Positions 27,636-36,531 of a stretch of DNA of 64,000 nt are shown in pieces; position 1 is the stretch's first letter; each line of letters opens with the position of its first letter. Both the position numbers and the translations under genes were made by a program. Below the pieces are notes generated by a model. The model was not told the DNA's origin and made no database searches. It saw only the letters and a list, made by a program, of their open reading frames with translations. Source of the DNA: Acinetobacter gandensis (GTDB lineage: Bacteria; Pseudomonadota; Gammaproteobacteria; Pseudomonadales; Moraxellaceae). The DNA lies in NCBI RefSeq assembly GCF_001678755.1, contig NZ_LZDS01000006.1, positions 1 to 64,000 of the forward strand, in the 5' to 3' direction.

Positions 27636-27947
27636 TTATTTAGCCAAAAACTGAATGATCAACCAATACGCCAAGCAAATTACATTCAACGCCAAATATA
27701 CATGTAACACGGGCTTAATTTTTTGCTCAAGCACGACGTCATTACGTTTAAGAAATAGATAAGCATTTTGAATTAAAACCATAGGCACCAAAATACAAGC
27801 AATAATGACAGATAAACCAATTAATGCTTGATAGATCACTTGTGGATCTTGTGTTTGTCCACGAATAATCATCATGGCGATGGTTGGTGCGCCGCCCATC
27901 GCAAACAATAATGAGTAAAAAATTGTGGTGGAAATATTTTTCTGCAT
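27636..27947 (-). CDS. Small three-helix membrane protein, unknown
   Basis: The 103-residue product has three predicted transmembrane helices (about residues 8-28, 40-66 and 80-100) joined by short loops. No conserved catalytic motif is visible and I do not recognise the family. It lies between two related M48 lipoprotein peptidases on the same strand, which hints at shared envelope work, but no gene overlap or shared operon signal proves it. Alternative frames across this region look like shadows. Confidence 0.7.
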   Translation of the reverse strand: MQKNISTTIFYSLLFAMGGAPTIAMMIIRGQTQDPQVIYQALIGLSVIIACILVPMVLIQNAYLFLKRNDVVLEQKIKPVLHVYLALNVICLAYWLIIQFLAK

Positions 27948-28057
27948 CCTGCACTACACTCCTCTTTCAAGTTTGCATTTTAGCAAGTCCACATACCGTG
28001 TATAGCTCACCAAAATGCAACTTTAGTCTCGAAACTTTAGACAATCATCAAAATAAA

Positions 28058-28861
28058 TTAACGACGTACCACTGCTGGCGATGCATTTTTATAATATTGC
28101 TGCGCTTCAGGCATCATTTTTTTCATGGCTGCAATCCGGTCATTGTTACTTGGATGCGTTGACATAAACTTGCTCAGTGCGTCATTACCACGATTGTCAT
28201 TCGCGTTCATTTTTGTCCAAAGTGAAATTGCAGCTTCTGGGTTATAACCCGCTTTCGCCATCATCACGAGACCGCCTTTGTCTGCGCGGCTTTCTAAATT
28301 ACGTGAATATGGCAGTCCAACGCCAAATTGACTCCCCAAGTCCAATAAGGTCGCACCATAACCACCTGCTGCATTTCCAACGTATTGCGCACCAATACCG
28401 ACAGCAAGATTCGTTAATGCAGTTGCACCAATTTTATTTTTTGAATGCTCTTCTAAAGCATGAACCATCTCATGCCCCATAATGGCTGCAACTTCATCAT
28501 CCGTCAGTTTTAAGGTTTCAACGATACCAGTATAAAACACCACTTTTCCGCCCGGAGCGACATAGGCATTAATTTCTTTTGATTTAATTACTGCCACTTT
28601 CCAATCAAAAGCCTGCCCAGTCTGGTTCATTTGATCAGCGAAAGGTTTCATTTTCAGGAAGACGCGATTTACTTTTTGATATGTTGCAGACTTCGTATCC
28701 AATACTTGTTTACTTTGCGCGTCCTTTAACATCGCATTATACGACTGTGTTGCTTGTAGATTTAAAGTTGCAGAATCTGCACCTGCTAAATCGGCAATCG
28801 TGGTACAACCGGTAAATGATACTGCTACAGCTAAACATGCCAAAGTTTTCTTATAATTCAT
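28058..28861 (-). CDS. M48-family metallopeptidase lipoprotein (copy 2)
   Basis: Paralogue of the 26746-27525 gene, 267 residues, with lipobox FTGC (Cys19), zinc motif H130-E-M-V-H134 in MGHEMVHALEEHS and the same NLESRADKGGLVMMAKAGYN region carrying the third zinc ligand. The two copies share most motifs, including QSYNxMxxDAxSK and the NAYVAPGGKVVFYTGIV segment, and both end in a helical tail. It is a predicted periplasmic quality-control protease attached to a membrane. It has its own ribosome binding site and upstream AT-rich promoter region. Confidence 0.9.
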   Translation of the reverse strand: MNYKKTLACLAVAVSFTGCTTIADLAGADSATLNLQATQSYNAMLKDAQSKQVLDTKSATYQKVNRVFLKMKPFADQMNQTGQAFDWKVAVIKSKEINAYVAPGGKVVFYTGIVETLKLTDDEVAAIMGHEMVHALEEHSKNKIGATALTNLAVGIGAQYVGNAAGGYGATLLDLGSQFGVGLPYSRNLESRADKGGLVMMAKAGYNPEAAISLWTKMNANDNRGNDALSKFMSTHPSNNDRIAAMKKMMPEAQQYYKNASPAVVRR

Positions 28862-29012
28862 AATGATCTCTAGTTATTTATAAAGAATGTCAAATATATA
28901 CAAAAAAATTAATCTCTCAATATTTTTACATATTTTTTTAAAATCTTTTTGAATCAATATGTTTTATTTAACAATTCAATTTATTATTCATTTTAACTAA
29001 AACAATTTATAT

Positions 29013-29042
29013 AAAAAAAGCCTCGCATGAGCGAGGCCTTTC
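29013..29042 (-). terminator. Terminator of hisZ-purA
   Basis: GCCTCGC-ATGA-GCGAGGC stem with a run of seven T on the minus strand. Confidence 0.93.
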
Positions 29043-29064
29043 AACGTCTGAGTTCTAATGCGTA

Positions 29065-30399
<1,335 letters not shown>

Positions 30400-30448
30400 T
30401 CATGCTGTTAAAATTGAAAAACGTTTATGTGAGATACACATCACGCGA

Positions 30449-31615
30449 TTAAATTTGTTTGATTGTCCACTCGCCATTTGCATTCACCAATTGATGGCTT
30501 GCAGATGAAACTGAGCTTAAATCATCATTACCTAACAATTGAACCACACTGAAACCTTCGTTTCGTGCTGATGCAATTGCATTTAATAAATCTGCGTCAA
30601 TACCTTTGGGTGCAACCAAAACTTTAGCACTCTGAACTTGACCCGCAGTTAATGCATATAAGTCACAAGAGAAGCCTGTTGCTGGACGTGCACGACCAAA
30701 ATGTTCACCAATACCATCATAGCGACCACCTTGAGCCAGTGGTGCAGCACGGTTTGGCGCATAAACGGCATACATTAAACCAGTGTGATAATGGTATGAA
30801 CGAAGTTCTACAACATCGATACCAATATGTAGTTCTGGCCAACGCGCCTGAATTGCGGCTTGTGTCGATTTCACTGCATCAAATGCAAGTTTAAATGCTT
30901 CGTTATTTAAAACTTCAGCACTTAAATTTGCTTGTAACGCATCTAAATCACTTGCAAAACGACCTAAGGTATAAAAATCTTGACCGAATGGAAGCGTTTG
31001 TGTGAATTCAGCCAACTCAGGCAAAGCTTTACGTTGATACAAGTCAGAAAGCTGACGTTCAATCGCTTTACTTAAACCTGCTTGCTTAACCAAGCTACGG
31101 AATAAACCGACATGCCCTAAATCTAGATGGATACCGTCTGAATGACCTGCTGTTTGAAGCAAGTTAATCATGACATCGATCAACTCAACGTCAGCATCAA
31201 TGCTGTCCGAACCAAAAAGTTCTGCACCTAATTGTAATGGTGCACGTGTGGTATTAAATCCCTGAGGCTTAGTATGTAACACTGTCCCAGCGTAGCAATA
31301 ACGAGCTACACCTTCAACAGGATGTACATGCGCATCAATACGAGCCACTTGTGGTGTCATATCGGCACGCACACCAAGTAAACGACCAGACAACTGATCG
31401 ATAACTTTAAAAGTGGCTAAGTCTAAATCTTGATTCGATTCTGAAAGAGAAGATAGAGATTCTATGTATTCAATGAATGGCGTGTACACCAACTGATAAC
31501 CTCGAGATGCGAGGAAATCTAATGCTTTACGACGCAAAGACTCAATCACTTGCGCCTGTTCTGGCAGTACATCAGCTACACCATCAGGTAATAACCATGT
31601 CTCTGAAATGGGCAT
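30449..31615 (-). CDS. hisZ: ATP phosphoribosyltransferase regulatory subunit
   Basis: HisZ is a histidyl-tRNA synthetase-like protein without aminoacylation activity that forms a complex with short HisG to run and regulate the first step of histidine synthesis. The 388-residue protein begins WLLPDGVADVLPEQAQVIES, has the class II core RADMTPQVARIDAH and QGGRYDGIGE, but stops without an anticodon-binding domain. HisG lies elsewhere. It is directly preceded by a terminator-like hairpin, so transcription of hisZ-purA may be attenuated or start downstream of it. Confidence 0.93.
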   Translation of the reverse strand: MPISETWLLPDGVADVLPEQAQVIESLRRKALDFLASRGYQLVYTPFIEYIESLSSLSESNQDLDLATFKVIDQLSGRLLGVRADMTPQVARIDAHVHPVEGVARYCYAGTVLHTKPQGFNTTRAPLQLGAELFGSDSIDADVELIDVMINLLQTAGHSDGIHLDLGHVGLFRSLVKQAGLSKAIERQLSDLYQRKALPELAEFTQTLPFGQDFYTLGRFASDLDALQANLSAEVLNNEAFKLAFDAVKSTQAAIQARWPELHIGIDVVELRSYHYHTGLMYAVYAPNRAAPLAQGGRYDGIGEHFGRARPATGFSCDLYALTAGQVQSAKVLVAPKGIDADLLNAIASARNEGFSVVQLLGNDDLSSVSSASHQLVNANGEWTIKQI

Positions 31616-31938
31616 GTTGTAAACCTAAATTCATGTCAGCGCGGAACGAATCCGCATAAAAAAATCGGGAGCACACCCGATTTCTCCTAGTTTAGCACGA
31701 TAGTTTTCAGCTTGCACATGACTTTTTTATAAAAGATGCATAACTACTTATAGAATAATCAGACTTACTTCTTAATATTCATAAATAATTGTTTATTATT
31801 ACCTTTTAAATTTCACAACCAAATTTATTTCAACCATTTGATAAAATATCATTCACTAATCTATACAATAAATACACTTTGAGGGATTATTTACAAAAAT
31901 TCTTAGCGTTCAAACATTTAGCTTTAAAACCTAAAAAT
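31616..31938. other. Region between Lrp-type gene and hisZ
   Basis: About 320 bases without a gene. They hold the terminator-like hairpin at 31657-31683, a short inverted repeat GCGGA-ACGAA-TCCGC at 31641-31655 and AT-rich DNA. The hisZ promoter, if outside the hairpin, must be here. Confidence 0.5.
31657..31683 (-). terminator. Terminator-like hairpin directly upstream of hisZ
   Basis: On the minus strand AAATCGGG-TGTGCT-CCCGATTT followed by T7, ending about 40 bases before the hisZ ATG. The nearest upstream minus-strand gene ends 250 bases away, so this may be an attenuator of hisZ-purA or the remnant terminator of a lost neighbour. Confidence 0.8.
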
Positions 31939-32394
31939 TTATTCCAATGGCAATGCCGTGGTCTTTTTCACCGTCTGTAAAGGAATTTCAGTTTTGACAT
32001 TTTGCACACATTCAATTTGTGTTAAATGATGAATTTGAAACTTACGATAAGCTTCCAAATCGGCAACTACAATTCTTAAAAAGAAGTCACAATCGCCTGC
32101 CATGAGTTGACATTCCACTACTTCTGGCATGGTTTGGATCGCATCCACAAAACCATTCACTGTTTTTGCATCCTGCCCTTTCAACCAAATACGCGCAAAA
32201 ACCGTCAGCCCAAGATTTAGTTTATTGGCATTTAACAGTGCAACATATTTTTCGATATAACCGTCATCTTCAAGCTGTTTGACCCGACGCAAACATGGCG
32301 ATGGAGATAATCCTACCAATTGCGCAAGTTCATTATTTTGCAATTTTCCATTTATCTGCAATTCCTGCAAAATGCGCTTATCAATCTGATCCAT
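31939..32394 (-). CDS. Lrp/AsnC-family regulator
   Basis: This 151-residue protein has an N-terminal helix-turn-helix (DKRILQELQINGKLQNNELA, LVGLSPSPCLRRVKQLEDDG) and a C-terminal RAM/ACT-like effector domain (VVECQLMAGDCDFFLRIVV), standard for Lrp/AsnC proteins that respond to amino acids. It is divergent from azlCD (144 bases apart), the classic arrangement for an exporter controlled by amino-acid levels (compare azlB-azlCD and brnFE-lrp). Direct regulation of the neighbouring exporter is a strong inference. Confidence 0.92.
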   Translation of the reverse strand: MDQIDKRILQELQINGKLQNNELAQLVGLSPSPCLRRVKQLEDDGYIEKYVALLNANKLNLGLTVFARIWLKGQDAKTVNGFVDAIQTMPEVVECQLMAGDCDFFLRIVVADLEAYRKFQIHHLTQIECVQNVKTEIPLQTVKKTTALPLE

Positions 32395-32538
32395 CTTTTA
32401 ACACTAAATTCCAAATTTATTTATATTTTAGCAATATTAGTTTAAATATAAAGCTAAAGATGCAAAAATCAGCGCCTAATTTCCATAAAATCCACCTAAA
32501 ATAGCTGTTCTAATTATTTTAATGCAAAGAGCTTAAGC

Positions 32539-33285
32539 ATGTTGTTGTTTAGAAACACCACATCACACTCAACTTCGTCACCGCAAGTGCACGAGTTTAA
32601 GCGTGGACTCAAAACATCAATTCCTTTGCTCTTAGGCATCACACCGTTTGCATTGGTTTTAGGCACTCAAGCCATTCAAAAAGGCTTCAGTACACTCGAA
32701 GTTCCATTACTCACAGGTTTAAACTTTGCTGGTGGCTCTGAATTTGCCATTTTAGAAATGTGGACTAATCCCCCCAATATTTTGATGTTGGTTTTCATTA
32801 CATTTTTAGTGAATTGTCGACATTTATTGATGGGAGCAAGTTTAGTACCGTATTTACGTCATCTCCCGAATAAAACTGTTTTTCCAGCCTTATTCTTTAT
32901 GGTGGATGAAAGTTGGGCCGTGGGTTTAGCAGATGCACAAAAAAAAGCACAATTGGTCGGTTATCACCGCGCATTTAGCATGATGTTTTATGCGGGTTTG
33001 TGCTTTGCCCTTTATTTAATGTGGGTCGGGTTCACCACTTTAGGTGCTGTGATCGGTCCTGTATTAGGCGATATCAATCGCTTCGGATTTGACATGGCAT
33101 TCCCTGCTGTTTTTTTAGTGCTGTTACGCAGTATGTGGAAAGGCATGAGCGCAGCTCGTCCATGGCTGATTAGTCTCATCACCGCAGCACTTGCCTATTT
33201 GTATTTACCTTCGGGCTGGTATGTTCCAATTGGTGCTATCAGTGGCATTGTCTCTGCCTTTTTCTTGATTGGAGATGAGGCATGA
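32539..33285 (+). CDS. azlC: AzlC-family amino acid exporter, large subunit (second pair)
   Basis: 248-residue membrane protein with the AzlC pattern: EFKRGLKTSIPLLLGITPFA, GLNFAGGSEFAILEMW in place of the usual AGASQF region, and LVNCRHLLMGASL. It is distantly related to the pair at 3641-4737. It starts at ATG 32539 and overlaps the next gene by four bases. With the divergent Lrp-type regulator it forms a likely sensor-exporter unit for branched-chain or other amino acids. Confidence 0.9.
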   Translation: MLLFRNTTSHSTSSPQVHEFKRGLKTSIPLLLGITPFALVLGTQAIQKGFSTLEVPLLTGLNFAGGSEFAILEMWTNPPNILMLVFITFLVNCRHLLMGASLVPYLRHLPNKTVFPALFFMVDESWAVGLADAQKKAQLVGYHRAFSMMFYAGLCFALYLMWVGFTTLGAVIGPVLGDINRFGFDMAFPAVFLVLLRSMWKGMSAARPWLISLITAALAYLYLPSGWYVPIGAISGIVSAFFLIGDEA

Positions 33286-33581
33286 TTCACACACCGACCG
33301 TAATCGCTATTCTATTCATTGCTGCGACAACCTATCTCACCCGCATATTGGGCTATGTTTTATTGAAAAATCGCAGCTTAACCAATAAGCAACGTCAAAT
33401 CATGGAAGTTGTACCTGGCTGTGTGCTCATTTCTGTGATCGCGCCATATTTCGTGAGAGATAATCCAGCAGATATGATTGCCATAATTATTACGCTGATT
33501 GCCGCTTCACGCTTTTCACTTTTACCAACCGTTGCTATCAGTATGGCTTCTGCCGCACTTTTGCGTTTGGTTTTAATCTGA
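33282..33581 (+). CDS. azlD: AzlD-family amino acid exporter, small subunit (second pair)
   Basis: The 99-residue protein has three or four hydrophobic helices and the AzlD signature TYLTRILGYVLL, followed by VPGCVLISVIAPYF. ATGA overlap with azlC couples their translation. It shows the T-R-x-[LI] motif that the first AzlD copy lacks. Confidence 0.9.
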   Translation: MIHTPTVIAILFIAATTYLTRILGYVLLKNRSLTNKQRQIMEVVPGCVLISVIAPYFVRDNPADMIAIIITLIAASRFSLLPTVAISMASAALLRLVLI

Positions 33582-33669
33582 AAATCAAAAAACACCATAG
33601 CGGGGCTCGTCATGGCATTTTAAAAGTGTGTGCTTTCTTTTCAACATTTGCTCATAATTGAGATAAATA

Positions 33670-33972
33670 TCAATCCGATTTCACCATTTGACTAAGCAAT
33701 GTCACGAGTTCGGCATTTTGCAATTCAACTTTTTGTAATTTTTGCGTGGTCTGATCAAGTACTTCTTGTTGCGTATGCATTTTTTTCGCCAGATCTTGCA
33801 TAATTTCTAGAGTCTTTTTTAAATTCGCTTCTAAATACACCACTTTTTCTTCGAGTGGTAATGTTTCATGTGCAGTGGATTGTGAAACGTCACGATTAAA
33901 TTGCAGCCAAATCAAAAATATGACAGCCAATGACAATAATAAAATGAATCCCCAAAGTAACATCAGCATCAT
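33670..33972 (-). CDS. Small membrane-anchored coiled-coil protein
   Basis: The 100-residue product has one N-terminal transmembrane segment (about residues 3-24) and a cytoplasmic helical part with heptad-like repeats (EEKVVYLEANLKKTLEIMQD, then a QTTQKLQKVELQNAELVTLL region), so it is likely an anchored coiled coil. No family is recognised. It is a single gene convergent with azlD and downstream of the epd terminator on the same strand. Confidence 0.65.
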   Translation of the reverse strand: MMLMLLWGFILLLSLAVIFLIWLQFNRDVSQSTAHETLPLEEKVVYLEANLKKTLEIMQDLAKKMHTQQEVLDQTTQKLQKVELQNAELVTLLSQMVKSD

Positions 33973-34120
33973 GCGTAAAACTCTTATTACATTTATTTGT
34001 ATTTCATCTTACTAAAATCAATTGATATTAAGTAAAGAATTTAATGTTTTTCAATATTTTTTAGGTCATTAACTTGCGAAGATGTATTTCAATTATCAAT
34101 GAAAAATCTAAGCGTCATGT

Positions 34121-34148
34121 AAAAAAGCACCTCCTTTGAGATGCTTTA
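34121..34148 (-). terminator. Terminator of epd
   Basis: On the minus strand AAAGCATCTC-AAA-GGAGGTGCTTT followed by T6; one mismatch in the stem. Confidence 0.8.
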
Positions 34149-34161
34149 AACTTATTTTTCT

Positions 34162-35190
34162 TTATGCAGCATGAAAACTTTCACACAGATCAAGTAAACG
34201 ATTTGCATAGCCCCATTCATTATCATACCAAGCAAAAACTTTCACTTGATTACCCACCACCATGGTTTGGGTTAAATCCACAATTAGTGAGTAAGGTGAA
34301 TGATTAAAGTCGGACGATACTAAGGGCTCATCCGTCACTTGCATGATTTCTACATAATCGTGCTGTGCAGCCTTTACTAAGACTTCATTGATACGGTGTA
34401 CTGTTACAGGCGATTGTGCAATAAAAGTTAAATCAATTGCGGCCACATTGATGGTTGGTACGCGAATTGAATATCCATCTATACGCCCTTCCATTTTAGG
34501 CATCACGCGTTTAAGTGCACCCAAAGCCGAAGATGTGGTCGGAATAATATTTTGACCTGAAGCACGGGCACGACGTAAATCACGATGTGCGTGATCCAAA
34601 ACAGATTGATCAGCGGTGACTGCATGGATTTCAGTCATCAATGCCGTTTCTATACCGAAGGCATCATCAATAATTTTCACTAAAGGTACTAAGGCTTGCG
34701 TAGTACATGACACACTAGAAATAATTTGATCACTGGCTTTGACTTCGTAATGATTTACACCATAAACAATCGCAGCATCAACGGTATCAAAAGGCGCTGC
34801 ACCAATAATCACGCGTTTAGCACCCGCAGTTAGATGTTGAGTGGCTGCTTCGCGTGAGCGAAATAGACCTGTACATTCAAGTACCACATCGACACCGAGT
34901 AACTGCCAAGGCAAATTCTGCGGTTTGGCTTCATTCAATATTTGGACATTTAAATGTGCATCTGCATAACGAATATCGAGAAAAATTTTGTTATTTTCTT
35001 CAATAATTTCAACATTCCCAGCAAAGCGGCCATGTGTTGTATCGTATTTAAACAAATGCACCATGGTCTCAACATCAGCAATATCATTAATGGCAACAAT
35101 TTCATAATGAAATTCTTTAGGATTTTCAAACCATGCACGTAAAACATTACGTCCGATTCGACCAAATCCGTTAATTGCCACTCGTTGCAT
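34162..35190 (-). CDS. epd: Erythrose-4-phosphate/glyceraldehyde-3-phosphate dehydrogenase family
   Basis: The 342-residue enzyme has the NAD fold INGFGRIGRNVLRAW, catalytic C162 in SSVSCTTQALVP and H189 in EIHAVTADQ. The segments DLRRARASGQNIIP, RVPTINVAAIDLT and LVSSDFNHSPYSLIVD match Epd, which oxidises erythrose 4-phosphate for pyridoxal phosphate synthesis, better than glycolytic GapA. One oddity: the residue after SCTT is Gln165, where nearly all GAPDH/Epd enzymes have Asn. AAGGGT gives a good ribosome binding site. It stands alone, without pgk or fba. Confidence 0.82.
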   Translation of the reverse strand: MQRVAINGFGRIGRNVLRAWFENPKEFHYEIVAINDIADVETMVHLFKYDTTHGRFAGNVEIIEENNKIFLDIRYADAHLNVQILNEAKPQNLPWQLLGVDVVLECTGLFRSREAATQHLTAGAKRVIIGAAPFDTVDAAIVYGVNHYEVKASDQIISSVSCTTQALVPLVKIIDDAFGIETALMTEIHAVTADQSVLDHAHRDLRRARASGQNIIPTTSSALGALKRVMPKMEGRIDGYSIRVPTINVAAIDLTFIAQSPVTVHRINEVLVKAAQHDYVEIMQVTDEPLVSSDFNHSPYSLIVDLTQTMVVGNQVKVFAWYDNEWGYANRLLDLCESFHAA

Positions 35191-35365
35191 GACTTACCCT
35201 TCATTTTGAAACAGTTATAAAGCGCTTATATATTAAAGGATTTCAACAATAATTCGTAATCATTAATTCTCTTAATACTTATTAAAATGGGTGTTGAGTG
35301 AAAACATTCAAAATAGCTTTTCGACTTTATAATGAAGAAAAATATTCTATAGACCATAAATCACA

Positions 35366-36181
35366 ATGATGAAGCAAACACTACAACCATTTTATTTGTT
35401 CTGGCAAAAGCTTAAACCTACAAAGCTCTTTTACGCTTCCATCTCAATATTTTTGATATTTTTATTAGGTTCAACCGAGACTACAGCGCAAATATATCAA
35501 CACTGTTCATCAGCGGATATACAAAAATTACAGCGCCTATTCTCAGACAATAATTCCGCCAATACCAATAAACCTGTATTTCAGGACTGCATTCAACTTC
35601 AGCATAGTCGTCGATTATTAGCCCTTTCTAGTAATGCGACTGACGTGATTCAGGACAATGCGGGCAATTATGATCTAAATCTTTATCTTATAGATAAAGG
35701 CACATTTCAAGTACTAAAAGTATTTAAGTCACCTAAAGGCATTGTGCCTACGACACGTTTAGATAAGGTTCAATTTGATCTCACCCCCTATGCAAAAGAT
35801 CAGGACTTGGTGGGTATTGCTTTAAAACAATCGCACATAGGCGGTATTCATTCATCAAGACGATTGCTTTACCTATATGCCATTCAAACTGATTCAAAAA
35901 TTTTAGCTGTCTTAAATGGACTAATGACCAACTACAACAGCAGTACACAAAGTGCTTGTGATGACTGGAATACTGAAGAATTGAAGCGCACCTTGCACAT
36001 CAGCAATCAAACCCATAAGGGCTTCCCTATTTTCTTAATCAAAGAGTCGAGCATTAGCAGCCATTACAATCACAAAAACTGCAAAGCGTCCGCTGAACAT
36101 GACCAAGGTCGTTATCAGCTCAAATTTGATGGCAAGGAATTCCCCATTCAACACATAAAAAAGACAGATCCTGACTTATAA
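35366..36181 (+). CDS. Exported or anchored protein of unknown function
   Basis: The 271-residue product has a hydrophobic N-terminal segment (about residues 20-41, TKLFYASISIFLIFLLGS) followed by TETTAQ, consistent with a signal peptide or anchor. The exported part contains four cysteines (YQHCSS, QDCIQL, SACDDW, HKNCKA), suggesting two disulfides, and a beta-rich pattern with several LLxLYxIQT-like strands. I do not recognise the family. It is monocistronic and followed by a run of 12-base repeats. Confidence 0.72.
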   Translation: MMKQTLQPFYLFWQKLKPTKLFYASISIFLIFLLGSTETTAQIYQHCSSADIQKLQRLFSDNNSANTNKPVFQDCIQLQHSRRLLALSSNATDVIQDNAGNYDLNLYLIDKGTFQVLKVFKSPKGIVPTTRLDKVQFDLTPYAKDQDLVGIALKQSHIGGIHSSRRLLYLYAIQTDSKILAVLNGLMTNYNSSTQSACDDWNTEELKRTLHISNQTHKGFPIFLIKESSISSHYNHKNCKASAEHDQGRYQLKFDGKEFPIQHIKKTDPDL

Positions 36182-36531
36182 GCTGATTCATTCACGCCTT
36201 TAAAATTTGAAAATGCGTTTAGGATTTAAGTAAAATTTCATCTCAAATTTCATCTCAAATTTCATCTTAAATTTCACCCTAAATTTATAAATAAACCAAA
36301 GTACCATTGAGTAAAAACTGCCAAAATTTTCACAACCATAATGAAAATGAATCAATTCAAATGAATTATATAAAAAGTCATATAGTTCATTGAAAATCAT
36401 TGGTCGCTACGCCTTTTTCCGTTATAATTTAGCGTTTTTAAATTTTATGTCAGCATCTCAAGCCAGCTTTAAAATTTTGTAAGACTTGCTTGATATGCTA
36501 TTACCAAATCGAAATTAGGAGAGACTTGGTT
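36182..36531. other. AT-rich region upstream of alaS
   Basis: 350 bases without a supported gene. It carries the tandem 12-base repeats at 36233-36286, and the alaS ribosome binding site AGGAGA at 36518-36523. The alaS promoter is expected here. Confidence 0.5.
36233..36286. repeat. Tandem 12-base repeats
   Basis: Units AAATTTCATCTC, AAATTTCATCTC, AAATTTCATCTT, AAATTTCACCCT and a partial AAATTT: four and a half copies drifting in the last two. They lie between the unknown exported protein and alaS. Confidence 0.9.

Noticed and set aside
33582..33669. Hairpin after the second azlD as a terminator
   Set aside because: The arms AAAACACCAT / ATGGCATTTT have two mismatches and a long loop, too weak to list as a terminator.
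36233..36286. CRISPR-like repeat
   Set aside because: Units are 12 bases long, directly adjacent, without spacers, and no cas gene is present.
36200..36400. 66-residue minus-strand frame with EMKF repeats before alaS
   Set aside because: The repeats are just the 12-base DNA repeat translated; composition is unlike a protein and there is no good ribosome binding site.
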